Shown: piece by piece, positions 45,319 to 58,568 of the stretch
Layout of the letters: each line of letters begins with the position of its first letter
Position numbering within the stretch: position 1 is the stretch's first letter
Assembly (NCBI GenBank): GCA_025558075.1
Contig: JAHLKF010000024.1
Coordinates: 1-64,000, forward strand
From: Gaertneriomyces semiglobifer
Lineage: Eukaryota; Chytridiomycota; Chytridiomycetes; Spizellomycetales; Spizellomycetaceae
Direction of reading: 5' to 3'
Length of the DNA stretch: 64,000 bases
The notes under the pieces: generated by a model
What the model saw: the letters and a program-made list of their open reading frames with translations, nothing else
Databases searched by the model: none
What the model was told of the DNA's origin: nothing
Position numbers and translations under genes: made by a program

Positions 45319-48015
45319 TAAGTTGAGCCGATGAAGATGGCGGTCAAGATCAGGGCTGCGGCCAACACTGACCTGCCCCCAGAAAAGGGCAAACCGATCG
45401 GTGGCAATCCAGCCACAAGGCATGGTAAAGTTGTTCTGACAGTAGAGCTACATCTACAATTTGTTATACCGCGATGCCGCTGCGTACTTCCAAAAGTTCG
45501 ATCACCAGCGTCTCGACCGGTGAGTGTATATCCCCTTCGTAGCCACCCTCACTGACGTACTCATCTTTCGACAAAGGTTCCACGGGCACGTCTCCGGCCA
45601 CCCAGGGGATGTTGGGTTCGTCTACACACCAGCCTTCCCGTTCTAATTGATCTTCCGGGCATTCGGGATCCGGCTCTTCTGGGTCTTCCAAAACCGCGGG
45701 AATATCGATGCCAATTTTCCTATTATTCATATACCCCCAAGGAGCATCTGAAGTAGGTGGGTGGTAGGTTCCGAATTTGGTGCTTGATCCCGCATTCCGT
45801 GGATCGGCGTCTCCTTGCTTTTGCACCCCGCGTTGCTGTCACCACCGTCGCTTCCTTTGCTACCGCGGCTGCCACCACTGTCTCCTCCCTTGTCGCGACT
45901 GCTACCACTTGCGCCGTTGTTGCGAGCCGTATGGAATGCTCGATGTTGTCCCAGAACAAGACCAAGGGCAGATTCGGTTAGCTTCGGGGTGGTTGGGCCG
46001 ATCATGCGAATTCCGACTGGCGGCGGTGGTGGTGATGGCGTCAGCTTCATATGTCGAATGATGTTGAGACTGTTCCCACCAACATGGTGGAGGCGCCCGC
46101 GGAGTTGCTCGTCGCCAAAAATACGGTGCCAATATTTGTCGATGGGTCGTATTTTACCAGAAGGGCAGGATGCCCCGTTGCGACCTTCAGCCTCTGCCTA
46201 TCAAACCAAGTGCACGTCTCCTGTGTGACCCGTAGCGACGTAGGAGAAGTGGGTAGTGGGGCGGCCCACCATGTTGAACGACAGAGGGGACCCGAATTCA
46301 ACATCAGGGTGGACCATGGCGCTCACTTTGTACAGCGATTGCGCGAAATGGGACATAGTGAGCAAGGTATGCAGGGAAATTAAGTGATGGACGGCCTTGC
46401 GATTCAACGCCAGCTGGTGTTCCTGGAAGGAAACTTGCATGCAGGTGACGAAGCACTAGTCGGACGTGTGTGAGATTGAATGCTGTCACAATGTGTTGGC
46501 CGGTAGATCTTGGAATTGGCGTCGACGCGACAGGCCAAGCAATGTTGTTGTTGCTATGGATACTAACGCGTCCGCGCGCAAGATGTTCAGCACTAGCAGC
46601 ATCATGGACGTTCTCACTCCAAAGGGGTTCTTGGATGGCGCTTGCGCCTGAAGCGACATAGGAGGCGCATCTAACCGCTTAGGCGGATGCAACGCGCGGT
46701 GCCGAGGCGCTGGCCAAAATCAACAGCCTGAAGGAGCCGACGGGACCAGCTGGTCGAGCTCCAACAGCAATATGTTGAAAAGATCGCCAACCTCCAAAGC
46801 ATGTTCCCACGGCAAAGTCCTAGACTTCCTTACCGCCCAGGCGGGGACCGAGCCCAAACGAGCACGAAAGCGGCCTTCGGCCCGTGAGCCCACCGTCACA
46901 CCAGTGGCAAAGCGAACGCGGAAGCAGACAAAGACTGCTTTCGTGCAAATATCATAAACAGCGCGATAGTTTGTGAACTCGAAATGTTGAACCTAATTGA
47001 AGCGACTTTCTAAGCCGCAGCCGCAGGCTATCGATGAAGACGAATTCAGGGCCGAAGGGATCCTCGCCGCGGCCAGGACATCGTTTGGTGAGCAATTTAC
47101 CGCTGCGGCGGAGGTCACTTTTATACCGTTCGCTACCGCGTGGGCGGAAGAAACACCGACAAAGCTGCATTAACGGTGCAACTGACATTTACCGCCGAGG
47201 CGGAGGACTGCTGTTGTACGGGCATGCCCACGCTGTCTACCACCCGAGCGGAATCTGGCGAGAGAATAGCGACGGAAAGACAGCAGTCCACGTATATATG
47301 GGCAGGTACCGCGATATTAGCCAGGAACCTTTTTGTAATATTGAATAACAAATCTTAGCTCCCGAGATTCCCTGATCTGCTCCCTGCCTGCTTCAAGAGC
47401 TAGAGTGCTCCTCATCACGCCTGCAATATCTACTCGCTTACCATTACGGTTACGGTTACACGGGGTATCTGGGTTGGCAGGGTTTCTTTTGGGCGAAACC
47501 ATTCCTATGCAGAATTGCCCCAGGGGTCCGGAAATGGCAATGGTTTTGCACTAGGAGCACTTGGGCGAGTTTACCACGTAGGAACTGATTTGCTTGTAAT
47601 TGAATTGAGCCACATATCGCCCTGAACACCGAAAACGTATTCCATTCACCTGAGCATTCACAGGACATTCGAACATGTTTGTTTACGAGGTGACAGGCCT
47701 GTAAACAGTGGGTGTAACATGCTTTGTATGGAAGCGTTCCATACTGATGAGAATGGCGTACCGGGCGCCAATTTCTGGGCAGCAATTTTATTTACGGGGA
47801 GTATGGTTAGGGGAACGAGGGACGGCGGTATGTCTGGCGTTTGCGAGGATATAACGGACGCTCATGGGGTTTGATAGGCACCTCTTCTATCACAGTGGCA
47901 CAATCAAGTGGCCTACAGCTTCGTAATAACTGTTGTTCCTCTATTCTCGTCCGGACTTCAATTTGAAATATTTCAGAACCAAGCGACACTTCTTACACCT
48001 ATCGAAGCACACCAT
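45319..48015. other. Degraded or gene-poor interval
   Basis: About 2.7 kb with scattered short minus-strand frames that look like pieces of a decayed protein: an acidic piece (45464-45826; PECPEDQLEREGWCVDEPN), a Gly/Ser-rich piece (45727-46050; SGSSRDKGGDSGGSRGSKG) and a helical piece (46201-46440; LISLHTLLTMSHFAQSLYKV). They change frame repeatedly. A plus-strand bit near 46740-46850 (DQLVELQQQYVEKIANLQSM) is similar in style. This may be an old retroelement gag or dead host gene. Nothing else is supported. Confidence 0.35.
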
Positions 48016-51000
48016 TCAGCTAAGGGAGTCAGTTTCTTTTACACCACCTGACTGGTGCTGCTCAAAGTTCCCGATCCAAGAGGCCACCTCCTCCTCGGAT
48101 TTCATTTGCAAGAAAACCGATCCGTTTCCTTTGATACTCAACTTCACACAATGATCAACATCCTTGGAAGCTTCGCAGGCTTTTAGTTCATGGAACTGGC
48201 CCTACAATGCGAAAGTAGAATCAGCAAGACTGCTTTTGCAGGCCCAGAGAACAACCTCATCAACCGTACCTTTTTGGAATCAGAATCAATCATAACCAAA
48301 TACGGTGAATGAAACTCTACTTCCACCGCATCCCACCGTGCAATCAATTGATTTGCGCTTCGGGTAGGAGTGTACTCCACAGTTTTCTCCGATTGGTTCG
48401 TGCCGAACGCAAGGCGGCGAATGAGACTCCCGATGTCATCATCGCTTTTGGCGTGGATCACCGCCATACCATATACCGCCCTTGCCATCACGAGTACCCC
48501 GGCGATAGTGTACACACAAAGAACAGTAATAATAAACTGCACCCGCGCCGAGAGAAATTGTGGTACAGTGAGCCCAACCAGTAGCCCTCCAGCCCCCAGG
48601 ATGTTCAGAACATTCAGCAAAACGATCTTGTGTTGACCAGCGGCGTTCTTCGCAAACTCGGAGACCGCGATGCGGCGTGCCAGCAGGCCCGACAACCCCA
48701 ACAACAGGACGCTGTATCCCAGGAGCACAAACAAGTATGGGTTGCGCTCATTAGGGGTCATAGAGCTGCGGCAAGTCCAATAACGAGATTGAGAAGAACC
48801 ACGATAGACAATGGTTGGGACAGGCGGATCGTGAGAAACCCAAGTAATAGTGATAATCTGTCAAGGAGAGTGAGGGCATGATCCTACACAGTGGCTTTAA
48901 ACTAGTACTCACCCAGTACATCGCATTCATCGTCACCAAGCCAATCAAGATTCTACGAAAATGCCCAATGCACATGGGTTTCGACAAAAGCACCCCATTT
49001 TTCATGTGATAGAAGTAATAGCATGCTTTGGCGACGAGATGCCTGCGCCAACCGGGGTAAACCATTGAAACTCATGCCATAAAATATACGTAAATCGATC
49101 ACCTACGGAAGAGCAATTCCAAGCGTAAACGGTGCAAGCAACACCTGCACTTTGCATGATACTGCAGTGGGAGTGGTAATCTCAGTCAAAGGAAATGCCC
49201 AAGTGAATACGGCTGCCAAACTCGGCAGTGCTTCCAGGAGCTTCACCCATGAAGGCCGCGCTGTCCGCCTCATGAGAAACGCCTCCATGGCTACGGTGAC
49301 CATGATGCCAATTGCGGTGACTGCGATCACGCTTATTCCTAGCCCACCAAGATCGATATTTGCCAATTGGCCTGTCTCAACCTGGCTGGTTGCAGGAGGA
49401 AGTCCCGCGGATGAGAGAAGAACGCTAGTCTTAGCGGCCAAACTCGTCATTTCCCTGGAATTCAGGAAGTCGTTCGATCCAGCCTGCTTCAAAGAGTGGC
49501 GGAAAACAACCATACTTTGGCTCGGATCCGCGCTTCGCCGGGATAGGGCAGAACCTTGATCTTCATCAAAGCTGCGGTAGACAACATCATATGTAGGATT
49601 ATAGAGAGCAGACAGTTTCGCGTAGATGAGTTCCCTTGAAGCGGTTGTGTACGGCACGAGAGAAGTCGGAAACCCCAGGCTGATAGAATCATTGACGCCC
49701 TTTGGAATGGAACAATCGAATCCCTCAAATGCCGGGTTTAACGAACAACTGCAAAACTCATCCGCAATGCAGACCCCAGCTGTTGGCGAGCAACCGCGCG
49801 AACATATCGCTATTGTTTTGGACACGTTAGGACTAGCGTCACGAACGACAGTAAGAACCCGAAGAAAATTTACCTGGACGGCACCGTACGTACGGAGTGC
49901 CTGGGACCTCCATGGTGACACGAGATTCGGGACATTGTCTTATGGAAACGTCCAAGTACAAAGTACTGAGCTCAATACCAGGCCCAAAAAAGGGTTGAAG
50001 CTGTAACGTCCGGCTTCCAGGATCTGACAAAACAGACAGCCCTGGGGCGCCAAGGCGTCCATCAGCGAAACTGAATGAGAAGGACTCTCTCACACCTTCG
50101 AACTACCTGTAAGTGTCACGTTCCCTCTCAACAATAAATCCTCTGTTTGACCCAGTAGTACGGCATCCGGCGGTGGTTCTACGGCTATCACCATCAATGC
50201 ATCGTTTTCCACGGTGAAATATTTTTGGTCGTATGCATCTGAGTCGAGTAAGTGTCCGTTCATCAGTGCGGTTACCACAAGCGACACACGTGAACACATA
50301 CCATACGCAACGATTGTCAACGGAGGAAGGCTGTCGCCAGAGTAAACCGACAACGGCTGACTCAGTGGTTGCCCGTTACTGGTCAGAGCCAGACGCACAG
50401 GATCAGTGCCGCGGTTCGCGGACGTTGGCGCCTTATTGTTCTTGTACACGACTTGGTGGTCGTCGATGAGTGCTAGAGACTGAGAGCTATACCATGCGCC
50501 GCCACGGATGGCTGTGTTGTTGATGAAAGAAGAAAGATCACCGGAGAAGACCACTTGCGATGAGTCCCGAAGGTGGGCGAAAAATATAGCGCCCCCAGAA
50601 ACTCCAGCTATGTTGTCTTGAAAAGTAGCGGATTCCAACGTGAGCCGTCCTGGTGTGCTGCTGAAATCACAATAGATGGCCTGCATGCTTCATTAGCAAA
50701 CATAACACAAGCACAATAAAGGCATGGTACGTACACCCCCGAGTTCCGCCGCAGAGTTGTTTCGAAATGTGCATCCCGAGAATGTCAAGCCGTTACCACA
50801 GGTACTGGTCACTGCGCCATTTGTAGGTGACCAGTTATCTGAATGGTTCCAAACAAGCTTTAGCCTCTAGTAGATTGTCCAAGAGTTCGAATCAATACTT
50901 GCCTGAGAACAAACATGCTGAGAACTCGAATACGCTGTTCTTGTCTCTAAATAATAAGAGTGGACCGACGTTGCCCTGGAAAACTGAATTTTCTACGGTG

Positions 51001-53169
51001 AGGCGCGTATAGCCCCCAGACAAAAGTGTCCCTTGCATATTGGTGAAGGAGCTCCCGACAATGAGCGAAGGCCGTGGGTCGTCTCCGATATCTACGGGCA
51101 TTCGATCAAAGAAAAGGCCAGCGATTTTGATTGTGATGTCTGGGGGAAAGGGTGCTCAGGCACTGAAATTCGAAATACTGGCAAAGCAACAACCTATCAC
51201 CTGACAGGAAAAGACCTTTCGCGTCCAGGTGACCTGCGCCAGCAATCTTGAATACCATGACGCAATCGTATCCTGCAAGTCTCGGACGTTTCAGGAAGGC
51301 GACTCAATGGAAAGGCAGGCTTCCTTACCGGTAATGGTTACATTGTTGAGAGTGAGTACGGACGTATCCCAAACGGTTCCAAGCATGTCAGCGGGTGTCC
51401 CAGCAGATGTCCACATGCTGGAATTGGTAATTTCAAGATGACCACCGAAGACCGCATCCACTACCCCGTTCGATCCCGCTGGAAACTATTGAACTGGAAA
51501 ATTAAAATTCTTTGGGGTCAACTGCTTCGCGGTGCCATCTTCCAACCTGTGCATCTTCAAAAACAGTATTTTGTATCACAAGTGATGTGTCTCTCCCCTG
51601 CGCTAAGAAGGTTCCCGCGTTTTCAATGATTGATGAGTTATCTGACACGAAGAGTTTGTGAACCGCTCATTGGACGATGCATTAAACTGCGTAGCTAACC
51701 TATTACGACGCGAGCTCCTCCAGCCGCAAAAACTGTCTGAGAAAGATGGCCAGAGTTGCGGATAAACGTTGAATTTGAGATAAACGTTTCGGAGCGGTCC
51801 CGGCCCATAACCTACGTGAAGAATTGAGATAAGCACACAAGCATCCTTTTAGGGGTTGATACTCACAATACGGCCAAAATTCTCAAAGGTGCAGTTCAAT
51901 GCAGATATTGTAGAAGAGTCGTACGGCTATCAGACTGTTTTACATGCTTATTCTCGTGCTGCCGAATATCAGTGAACTCACCTGGAAGACGTCACTGGTC
52001 GTACTCATACCGTTCCTGTCGCTCTTAATTACTGCCGATGCATAGCCCGGTTTTAGCAAATCGCTGAGGAAAAGAAGCGACGCTGCATCTGACTATTACC
52101 GGTCACGTTATTGACAAAGGCGGCGCTGTTCCCCCATGCCTGACGCATACAGATGTTTCAACACCCGAGGTAATGCAGGGTAGCATAGTGATCGCAAACT
52201 TACAGTAACAACGGCCTGTGCTCCTCGCCAAGTTACTTGATCGATCAGAATACTGCGTGAAAATTCCCACTTAGCATGCTTAATCAGTAATCCCAACACA
52301 ACAAACGCTTGCCTGTCACGGAAATGCATTGTCGCACTGCCGTAAAGGTACGCCGTAAGGGCCGACTTCGACGCCTCTACCATTCGAAGCGAGGAAATGT
52401 TTAAAGCGGACGTCCCATAATTTAACGGGTGGAGATATGTGGCTTCAAAACACATGTCAGCGCCTGCCCTATATATTGATGATTGTCTACAAAGTACAAA
52501 CCCGAGAGAATCGTGCAATCGCTAATTGTTGTCGTTGATTGATCTTGCGTTTCGATGCGAAAGGTAGTTGGAGCGGCTATCTGGGCGGAAGTGCCTGCAA
52601 ACGAAGTTCCCTGTCAGTCGCAACAGCCTTATCATACATTCAACGAACAACGCACCAAATGTCACTCGGCTGAAGGCGAAAGAAGAAGATGTTCTGGCTG
52701 TCAACTTCCACATCATTTGACAATCGGCCTCATCACAGCCGCCCAACATTAGATTGACAAATGATAGGGAGACAGTCCCATGCAGATGAATGACTGAGGC
52801 AGGGTTTGCGGTTGCCAGATCCGCTGCAGCTACGATTATAGGGCCTCCCTCCGATCCCCAAGCGGCATTGTCACCGACGATTTCAATCGACAATTGCTGA
52901 GACGACGCGAATGCATAGCTCTTATCCAAAGCCGTTGTCCCGCTCAGTAAGTAATCGCCGGGGCTTGTTAAACGGATGGAAAATGTATCCTCGCCGACAA
53001 CGTTGTCGCTTACAAGGGCCAGCGCATCGTCAAGGTATCGGAAAGGTGCCTGAGGTGACCCATCACCAGACGTAGTGCTCGCGTTGCTGTCAACGTACAG
53101 TGACGTGAATGCCGCTGCAATGGGAATGAATGTGGTGATGAAGAGAAGTAACAGGCGTAACTTGCTCAT
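48016..53169 (-). CDS. Class C GPCR-like receptor with beta-helix ectodomain and PH domain (copy 1)
   Basis: A many-exon gene on the minus strand. Start ATG 53169 gives a signal peptide (MSKLRLLLLFITTFIPIAAA), followed directly by a pectin-lyase-like opening (LYVDSNASTTSGDGSPQAPF). Later exons show beta-helix rungs (50090-50686: TFQDNIAGVSGGAIFF, FINNTAIRGGAWY). An EGF-like cysteine segment is at 49780-49850 (CSRGCSPTAGVCIADEFCSC). Membrane helices follow at 49103-49360 and 48183-48760 (LGISVIAVTAIGIMVTVAME; LFVLLGYSVLLLGLSGLLA; FIITVLCVYTIAGVLVMARA). The C-terminal PH domain is split by a 67-base intron: VEFHSPYLVMIDSDSKK joins FHELKACEASKDVDHC and VFLQMKSEEEVASWIGNF, ending at TGA 48016. 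Paralogous to and divergent from the next gene. Not every exon junction was resolved. Confidence 0.75.
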
Positions 53170-53403
53170 TTTGAGACTACCGACGTTGTAACTACGAGAA
53201 TGCGACGGTTCTTCATTGGGAGGAGCGGGTTGGATGATATGTTCTGGAACCCGAAAGGTTCCATCATCATTGCGCCAAGAATAGATCGAAGATAGGCTTA
53301 TCTCCATTATCTCCATGGAGGCCCTACTAGAGGCAGTCGGCCCTCCGAAGAAAACATCCCCTCCCCATAGGACATATCCACCGTCGTAGCGTCAAAGTCA
53401 GAA
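53170..53403. promoter_or_regulatory. Shared bidirectional promoter of the two receptor genes
   Basis: 234 bases separate the two start codons of divergent paralogues. The minus-strand frame remains open upstream of the chosen start to about 53316, but the signal peptide fixes the likely start at 53169. No clear TATA box. Confidence 0.5.
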
Positions 53404-56400
53404 ATGTCACAATTCGCGTGGTGGTTTGTGACAAGGGCCGCCACGCTGGTAATCGCCTTACTAGTTGGTAAGTGAGATGCACTTCTGCCATCCGACAAGC
53501 TCTCACACTCGCACCGCACAGCTGTCGTTAAGGCAGATCCCACAGTTGTGACCATCGCCAGTGATGCCGTAGCTGACAATGTTCACACCTTCGCGGATCT
53601 GGCTACGGCCTGGTCGACGTTGATCAAAGACGAACCGATCGATTACGTTATGGACATTCACTCTGGCGTATATCAGATACCTTCCGGAAACTTTACCCTA
53701 ACTGGAAGCGTGCGTCTTGTTGGCAACCCGCCAGCGAAACTGGTCCTCCCGCAAGACGCGGTCGTCAACCTTACGTCTACGTCAGGATCCTGGGCATTTG
53801 AATCGCTCTTGCTTGCTTTGGAGCCGGACGCAGAGTTCTGGATTTATCCTGAGCACCACAGCAGCCTTAGGTTGAGTGATGTCACGGTGTCGGGTAAGTC
53901 TGTCCTGGGGCCTTGGATGCTTTTAAGGCACAACACTGATGCGGGCATGGCATGTCGGAAGGCGATGACGGTTCGGGATTTTATATAATCGCAGATGATT
54001 CCACAATAGAGGTCACTTCAGCAACCTGGACTGGTAGGTAATATTGTGTATCGCTTACTGCATTTACGACATATTGACTGGAGATACCTCAACAAGAGAC
54101 CAAACTCACACTTGGCGCTATTGGCGCCAGCACAGTGGATGTAAACGATGTCTCCATTGTCTCCTGCAGCGCTCCGGAGAGTCTCGGATATCAGCCTGAT
54201 CGCTGCTTTCACCCATTATTTTTCGTCCTGGATCAAGCCAGCCTACGCGTGGAAGGCGCATCTCTATTGAACAATCATGGAACGTTCGTTTACTTTGCCG
54301 GTGATGCGAATGTCGAATTGAAAGATTTAAACCTTACGGGTAAGATCGGTGGTGTACAATGCTTAGAGGAAATTCATCTCAAAATTGTCGCAGACAACTC
54401 TTTTCCATGCCATCAAATCAGTTCCGGCGGAGGTTTATTTTCAATTTCTAATGCTAACATATCGGGTAGATCCGTTAGTTTTTCTGCCTCTTCTAGCGTC
54501 ACTGAGATAATTTTTGCCCTTTCCACCAGGTTCAATGGCGGTGTCCGGCGAGGGCGGAATGCTGTTTTCTGACCTAGGCGATTCCGCAATGCCTGCCACT
54601 AATAGCACATGGGAAAATGTTCTTATACGGAAGAGCAGCACGTTGACGGGGGAAGACCTATTTTCTATTCTCCAATTTCATCACTCGGTAAAGCGTTTTT
54701 ATACCTTCCTGTCGAAATTCTTGACTGAAGCCTTGATTTCGTATGGCAGGCTATGCCAAATACGCACATACTTAAGAATGTCACATTGGAAGGTAAGAAT
54801 AAGCTTACTGTCTAGTTGCCTTCATTCGCACCATAAATGGACGACGTAGACAATATTGTGCTTCAATGCATGTCAATTGGTGGAGCGAACACCGTGGTCG
54901 ACATGACAAACGCCACAGAAAGTATGTACATGAATTACTCCTCCGTGGAGGTTGGACGAACGCTAATTGTCTGCCCACGTGCTGCAGCTCGGAATAGTTG
55001 TGTTCATCAAATTTGGCAAGGCCCTCAAGTGAATATCACGGGCATGCATTTGGACGGTTAGTCATTATTATTGCGCCAGTAGTTACACATCATTTTAATA
55101 CCTCTGTAGGTAACGACAATATGCAAGGATACATGTTCTTCACGGCTTACGATACCTCCTCTGTGACGTTTACCGAACTATCAGTCACAAACCACAAGGA
55201 GCAACGTGCGCAATTCTTGGGGGTTGACTTCGGGGCCTCTGTGACGATCCAGAACTCAAGAATCAGTGGTGTGTTTATATTGGTAACTACCTCTTTATCT
55301 GAGCTCATTCCGTGATAGGTTTTTGGGGTTATACCGGCATGTTCGCTATTTACGGGGAGTTACATTTGAAGTCCTGTACCCTGCAAGACGTGGAACTGCC
55401 GACTGGCGTGCTCGTGTTTTATTATTCTCCTGGGGTGTTTACCACGTCCACCATCTCGGATGTGTACATTTCGAGTATGTCATTGCTCATCTGTGATACT
55501 CATTGCTTTACTGACCTCTTTGTAGATGTCACTTCTGGGCTTGTGTATATCATAGATATAATTGCGGATCATGCTCTCGTTATTGACGATTCGACGTTCG
55601 AAAACAACTACGGAGTAATTTCGGTGGCAAAGAATTGCGCCCTTGCGGTTAGTTCTAGCACTTTTACCGGCAGCGGCCCTACGGGAGTCATTTTCGCCGA
55701 GTCGTCGGTTCACATACAGTCGTCAACATTCGCGCAAAATTTTCGTAATGATACCTTAGAAGGGGGCGCTATAAGGTTTGTCCCTTACATGCCCTCAGAT
55801 CAACTTGTTATCGTCGATAGCCAGTTTCGCAGTAATGTTGCCACTTTCGACGGTGGAGCCCTGGGGTTAGATGTCACCACTTGGAGCCAAGTCTCGATGC
55901 ATGGCGTAACGTTCGAAAATAACAAGGCGCTGAGAGGAGGCGCAATTTGGCAAGTGAATGGCGCAATCGGTTGGGATGTTGAGGGTGCGGCCTTTGTGGA
56001 TAATACCGCACTCAGCTGGCAAGGCACGTTGTGGAATGGGTTGTGAAGAGCGCAAAGTTTGCTGACCTTTTCGCCATAGGTGATGACATGGCATCGGGGC
56101 CAGCAATTATTTCAGTCGAAGGAGTAGATAGGTTGGAGTTGCTATCGGGTGGTGTGCTCCCGGATTTTGATGTTCACGTTGTCGATGCTCGTGGCCAGCC
56201 CTTCTATAGCCGTCCGACCGAACCCTTCCATGTTGGCGTTAGCTTCTCAGATGCCGCATCCGGACAAATCCTAGGAACAATTTCGAAAACTCTTCTGGGT
56301 GGTCATATTACCTTCCAGTCACTGCGCGTTTACGCGGTTCCCGGAGAGTACAATTTGGTGGTGAAATCCCAATCGAAATTTTACGACCAAGATCGCTATC

Positions 56401-58568
56401 AAGTGCTTGTTCCGTTGACGATACGACCCTGCAACCAGGATGGAATGGAGGAAAGGGTGACGAGAAAAGATGTTAAATATCCCTCTTGTATGCAGGTCAC
56501 CTGCTCCCACTCGTGTCCAAAAGCCTACGGAGTCTGCCGACATGATTTCTGCTATTGCTTCGAAGGTCGGTAATTCTAACGTGACATGACTATAAAGCTA
56601 CTTCACCCAAACTCACGTTTGTGATGATTCGAAGGGCGCGAAGGTATAACTTGCTCTGATTTCGCGTCGATGCGAGATTCGATCTCCATAAGTATAGCCA
56701 GCGGACCGTCCAGCTCACTCTCCGCCCGGGATTTACCGGATGCTTCCGAGTTAGATGATGGGAGTGCAAGGGATCAGGTGATATCAGGTAATGCCGGAGA
56801 AAGCTACTAATAGTGCTGCCATGCCGCTGACATCTCCACTCATTTAGAGATCGCAAATGCTCTTCAAATTTCCGAGACGCAAGTGTATTTTCGATCGATG
56901 AACAAGACTACTGGCGGCCTGGCTTTTACGTTCTCTGTGACTGATGAGTTAGGCCACTTCATTGAAGGACATCAGCTCGACTCCGTTCGCGGTGCGCTGT
57001 TGAGTTCGGATTTGCCTGTTGCGGCCATCGATCTAGTCTCGAGCATGAATCACCATGCGAGTGTTTCAACCCGCGGGGTTATGACGATTCTGGTACTCGC
57101 TGCCATGTCTATGGTGATCACCCTCATCATGATGGGGGGTTTGGTGGCCCACAGGCATAAGCCGATTGTTAGAGCTTCTGCTGTGACGTTCAGCATGTTC
57201 ATTCTTTCGGCTGCGTTTCTAGCATGCTGTTTGCCATACTTGTATGTTGGCATCCCTACTGACAAGTCTTGCCTAGCTCAAATATGGGTTGGTGGCATTG
57301 CCTTTGCTCTCGCTGTTGGGTAAGCGGGTCGCGGTATTGTGGTACTGATAGCCACCGCAGTCTTACACGATTTGGTTTCCCAGAAATATAATTGCCAAGA
57401 ATTATCGGATCTATCGGGTGAGCTATGGCACGTATTGTTACTGAAGCTTATTATTGAACTTCGGTGATGCAGATCTTCAATGCCGGAGCAAGTGCTACTG
57501 TCAAAGTCCTTCCCGACTGGAAGATCATGCCAATATCTTTGGCAATTCTAATCGTGGAATTGGTGAGTGATGTGGTCTCTCAACACCTTACTACTGCATA
57601 TTACACGACGGACTCAATTGATGAATTACTAGGTGATTGACGCCGTCTGGACGAAGTTGGCTCCACTTCACCCATCTCTAACGGATAACGGAGATCGTCG
57701 GGAATGGACTTGCAATACAAGCTCTGATGCGAACGGTCCAATCACCATGGTCGCTACAATCTACAAGATCTTGCTGCTCGTGCTCGCATGTATCCTGGCG
57801 TATAAAACCCGAGATGTTGGCGATCAATATTCGGAAACAAGGGCCATCAGTGTTGCATCCTATACTATGCTTCTCAGCGGTGCTGTCGTCCTACCGGTTG
57901 TCCTGCTGACGGATACGGGGGGTGTGGAACTTGAGTTCTACTTGAAATCTGTGGGACTACTTCTATCTCTGTGGGTGACGATTTTCGTTCTATTTGGAAC
58001 CCGTTTGATGGCCGTCTACCGGGAATACATTGGGACCTTTGCTTGGCTCAGTTCTTCTTCATCAGCAGCACCAGGGAAGGGGAAAGGAATTTCAAAAACG
58101 AGCGGAAGTGAGGCTCCGAAGGATGTAGCTGTAAACGAGAATCGACCCGAAACCTCAGACAATGGTTATCGATGTGGTGTATTTGTTGACGGTATTTTTG
58201 GGGGCTGGAGACAAGGTCGGGTTCATATGAATGCAGCGGGGAGCATCCTGTTTTTACGGCTAAGTGAAATGGAGAGAGTGAATGCGGTTTCGTTCTTACG
58301 TGCCTTGGGAAGGGGGCTTTATGCCAACGCACAGAAATGGGCCGGATCAAGCTTGTCACCCAACGTGGCTATCAAATGCGCTTATATTCAATTTTTTGCC
58401 GAGGACGAAAACCACCTGAGCATGTGGATCCGAAACCGTTCCGGTACTACACATATCCGTTTCCTTGCGAAAGAACATTACGAGGACATCTCTGGAAAGA
58501 TAAAAAAACATGTTAAAAAGGCTGGCCTCGTCAGCACGGTGCCACGATCGTCTAACAAAGGTGCATGA
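53404..58568 (+). CDS. Class C GPCR-like receptor with beta-helix ectodomain and PH-like domain (copy 2)
   Basis: Many short exons with introns of about 50-70 bases. Exon 1 (53404-53467) encodes a signal peptide (MSQFAWWFVTRAATLVIALL); the intron 53468-53521 preserves the frame into ADPTVVTIASDAVADN. Beta-helix exons follow (FTLTGSVRLVGNPPAKLVLP; IVDSQFRSNVATFDGGALGL; VTFENNKALRGGAIWQVNG). A cysteine cluster sits at 56485-56570 (CSHSCPKAYGVCRHDFCYC). The class C 7-TM domain runs from about 57060 to 58040: VMTILVLAAMSMVITLIMMG, PIVRASAVTFSMFILSAAFL, CLAQIWVGGIAFALAVG, then KNYRIYRIF and four more helices ending GTRLMAVYREYIG. The cytoplasmic tail holds a PH-like domain (58170-58545). Likely senses an extracellular ligand and signals through G proteins; ligand unknown. 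Confidence 0.8.
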
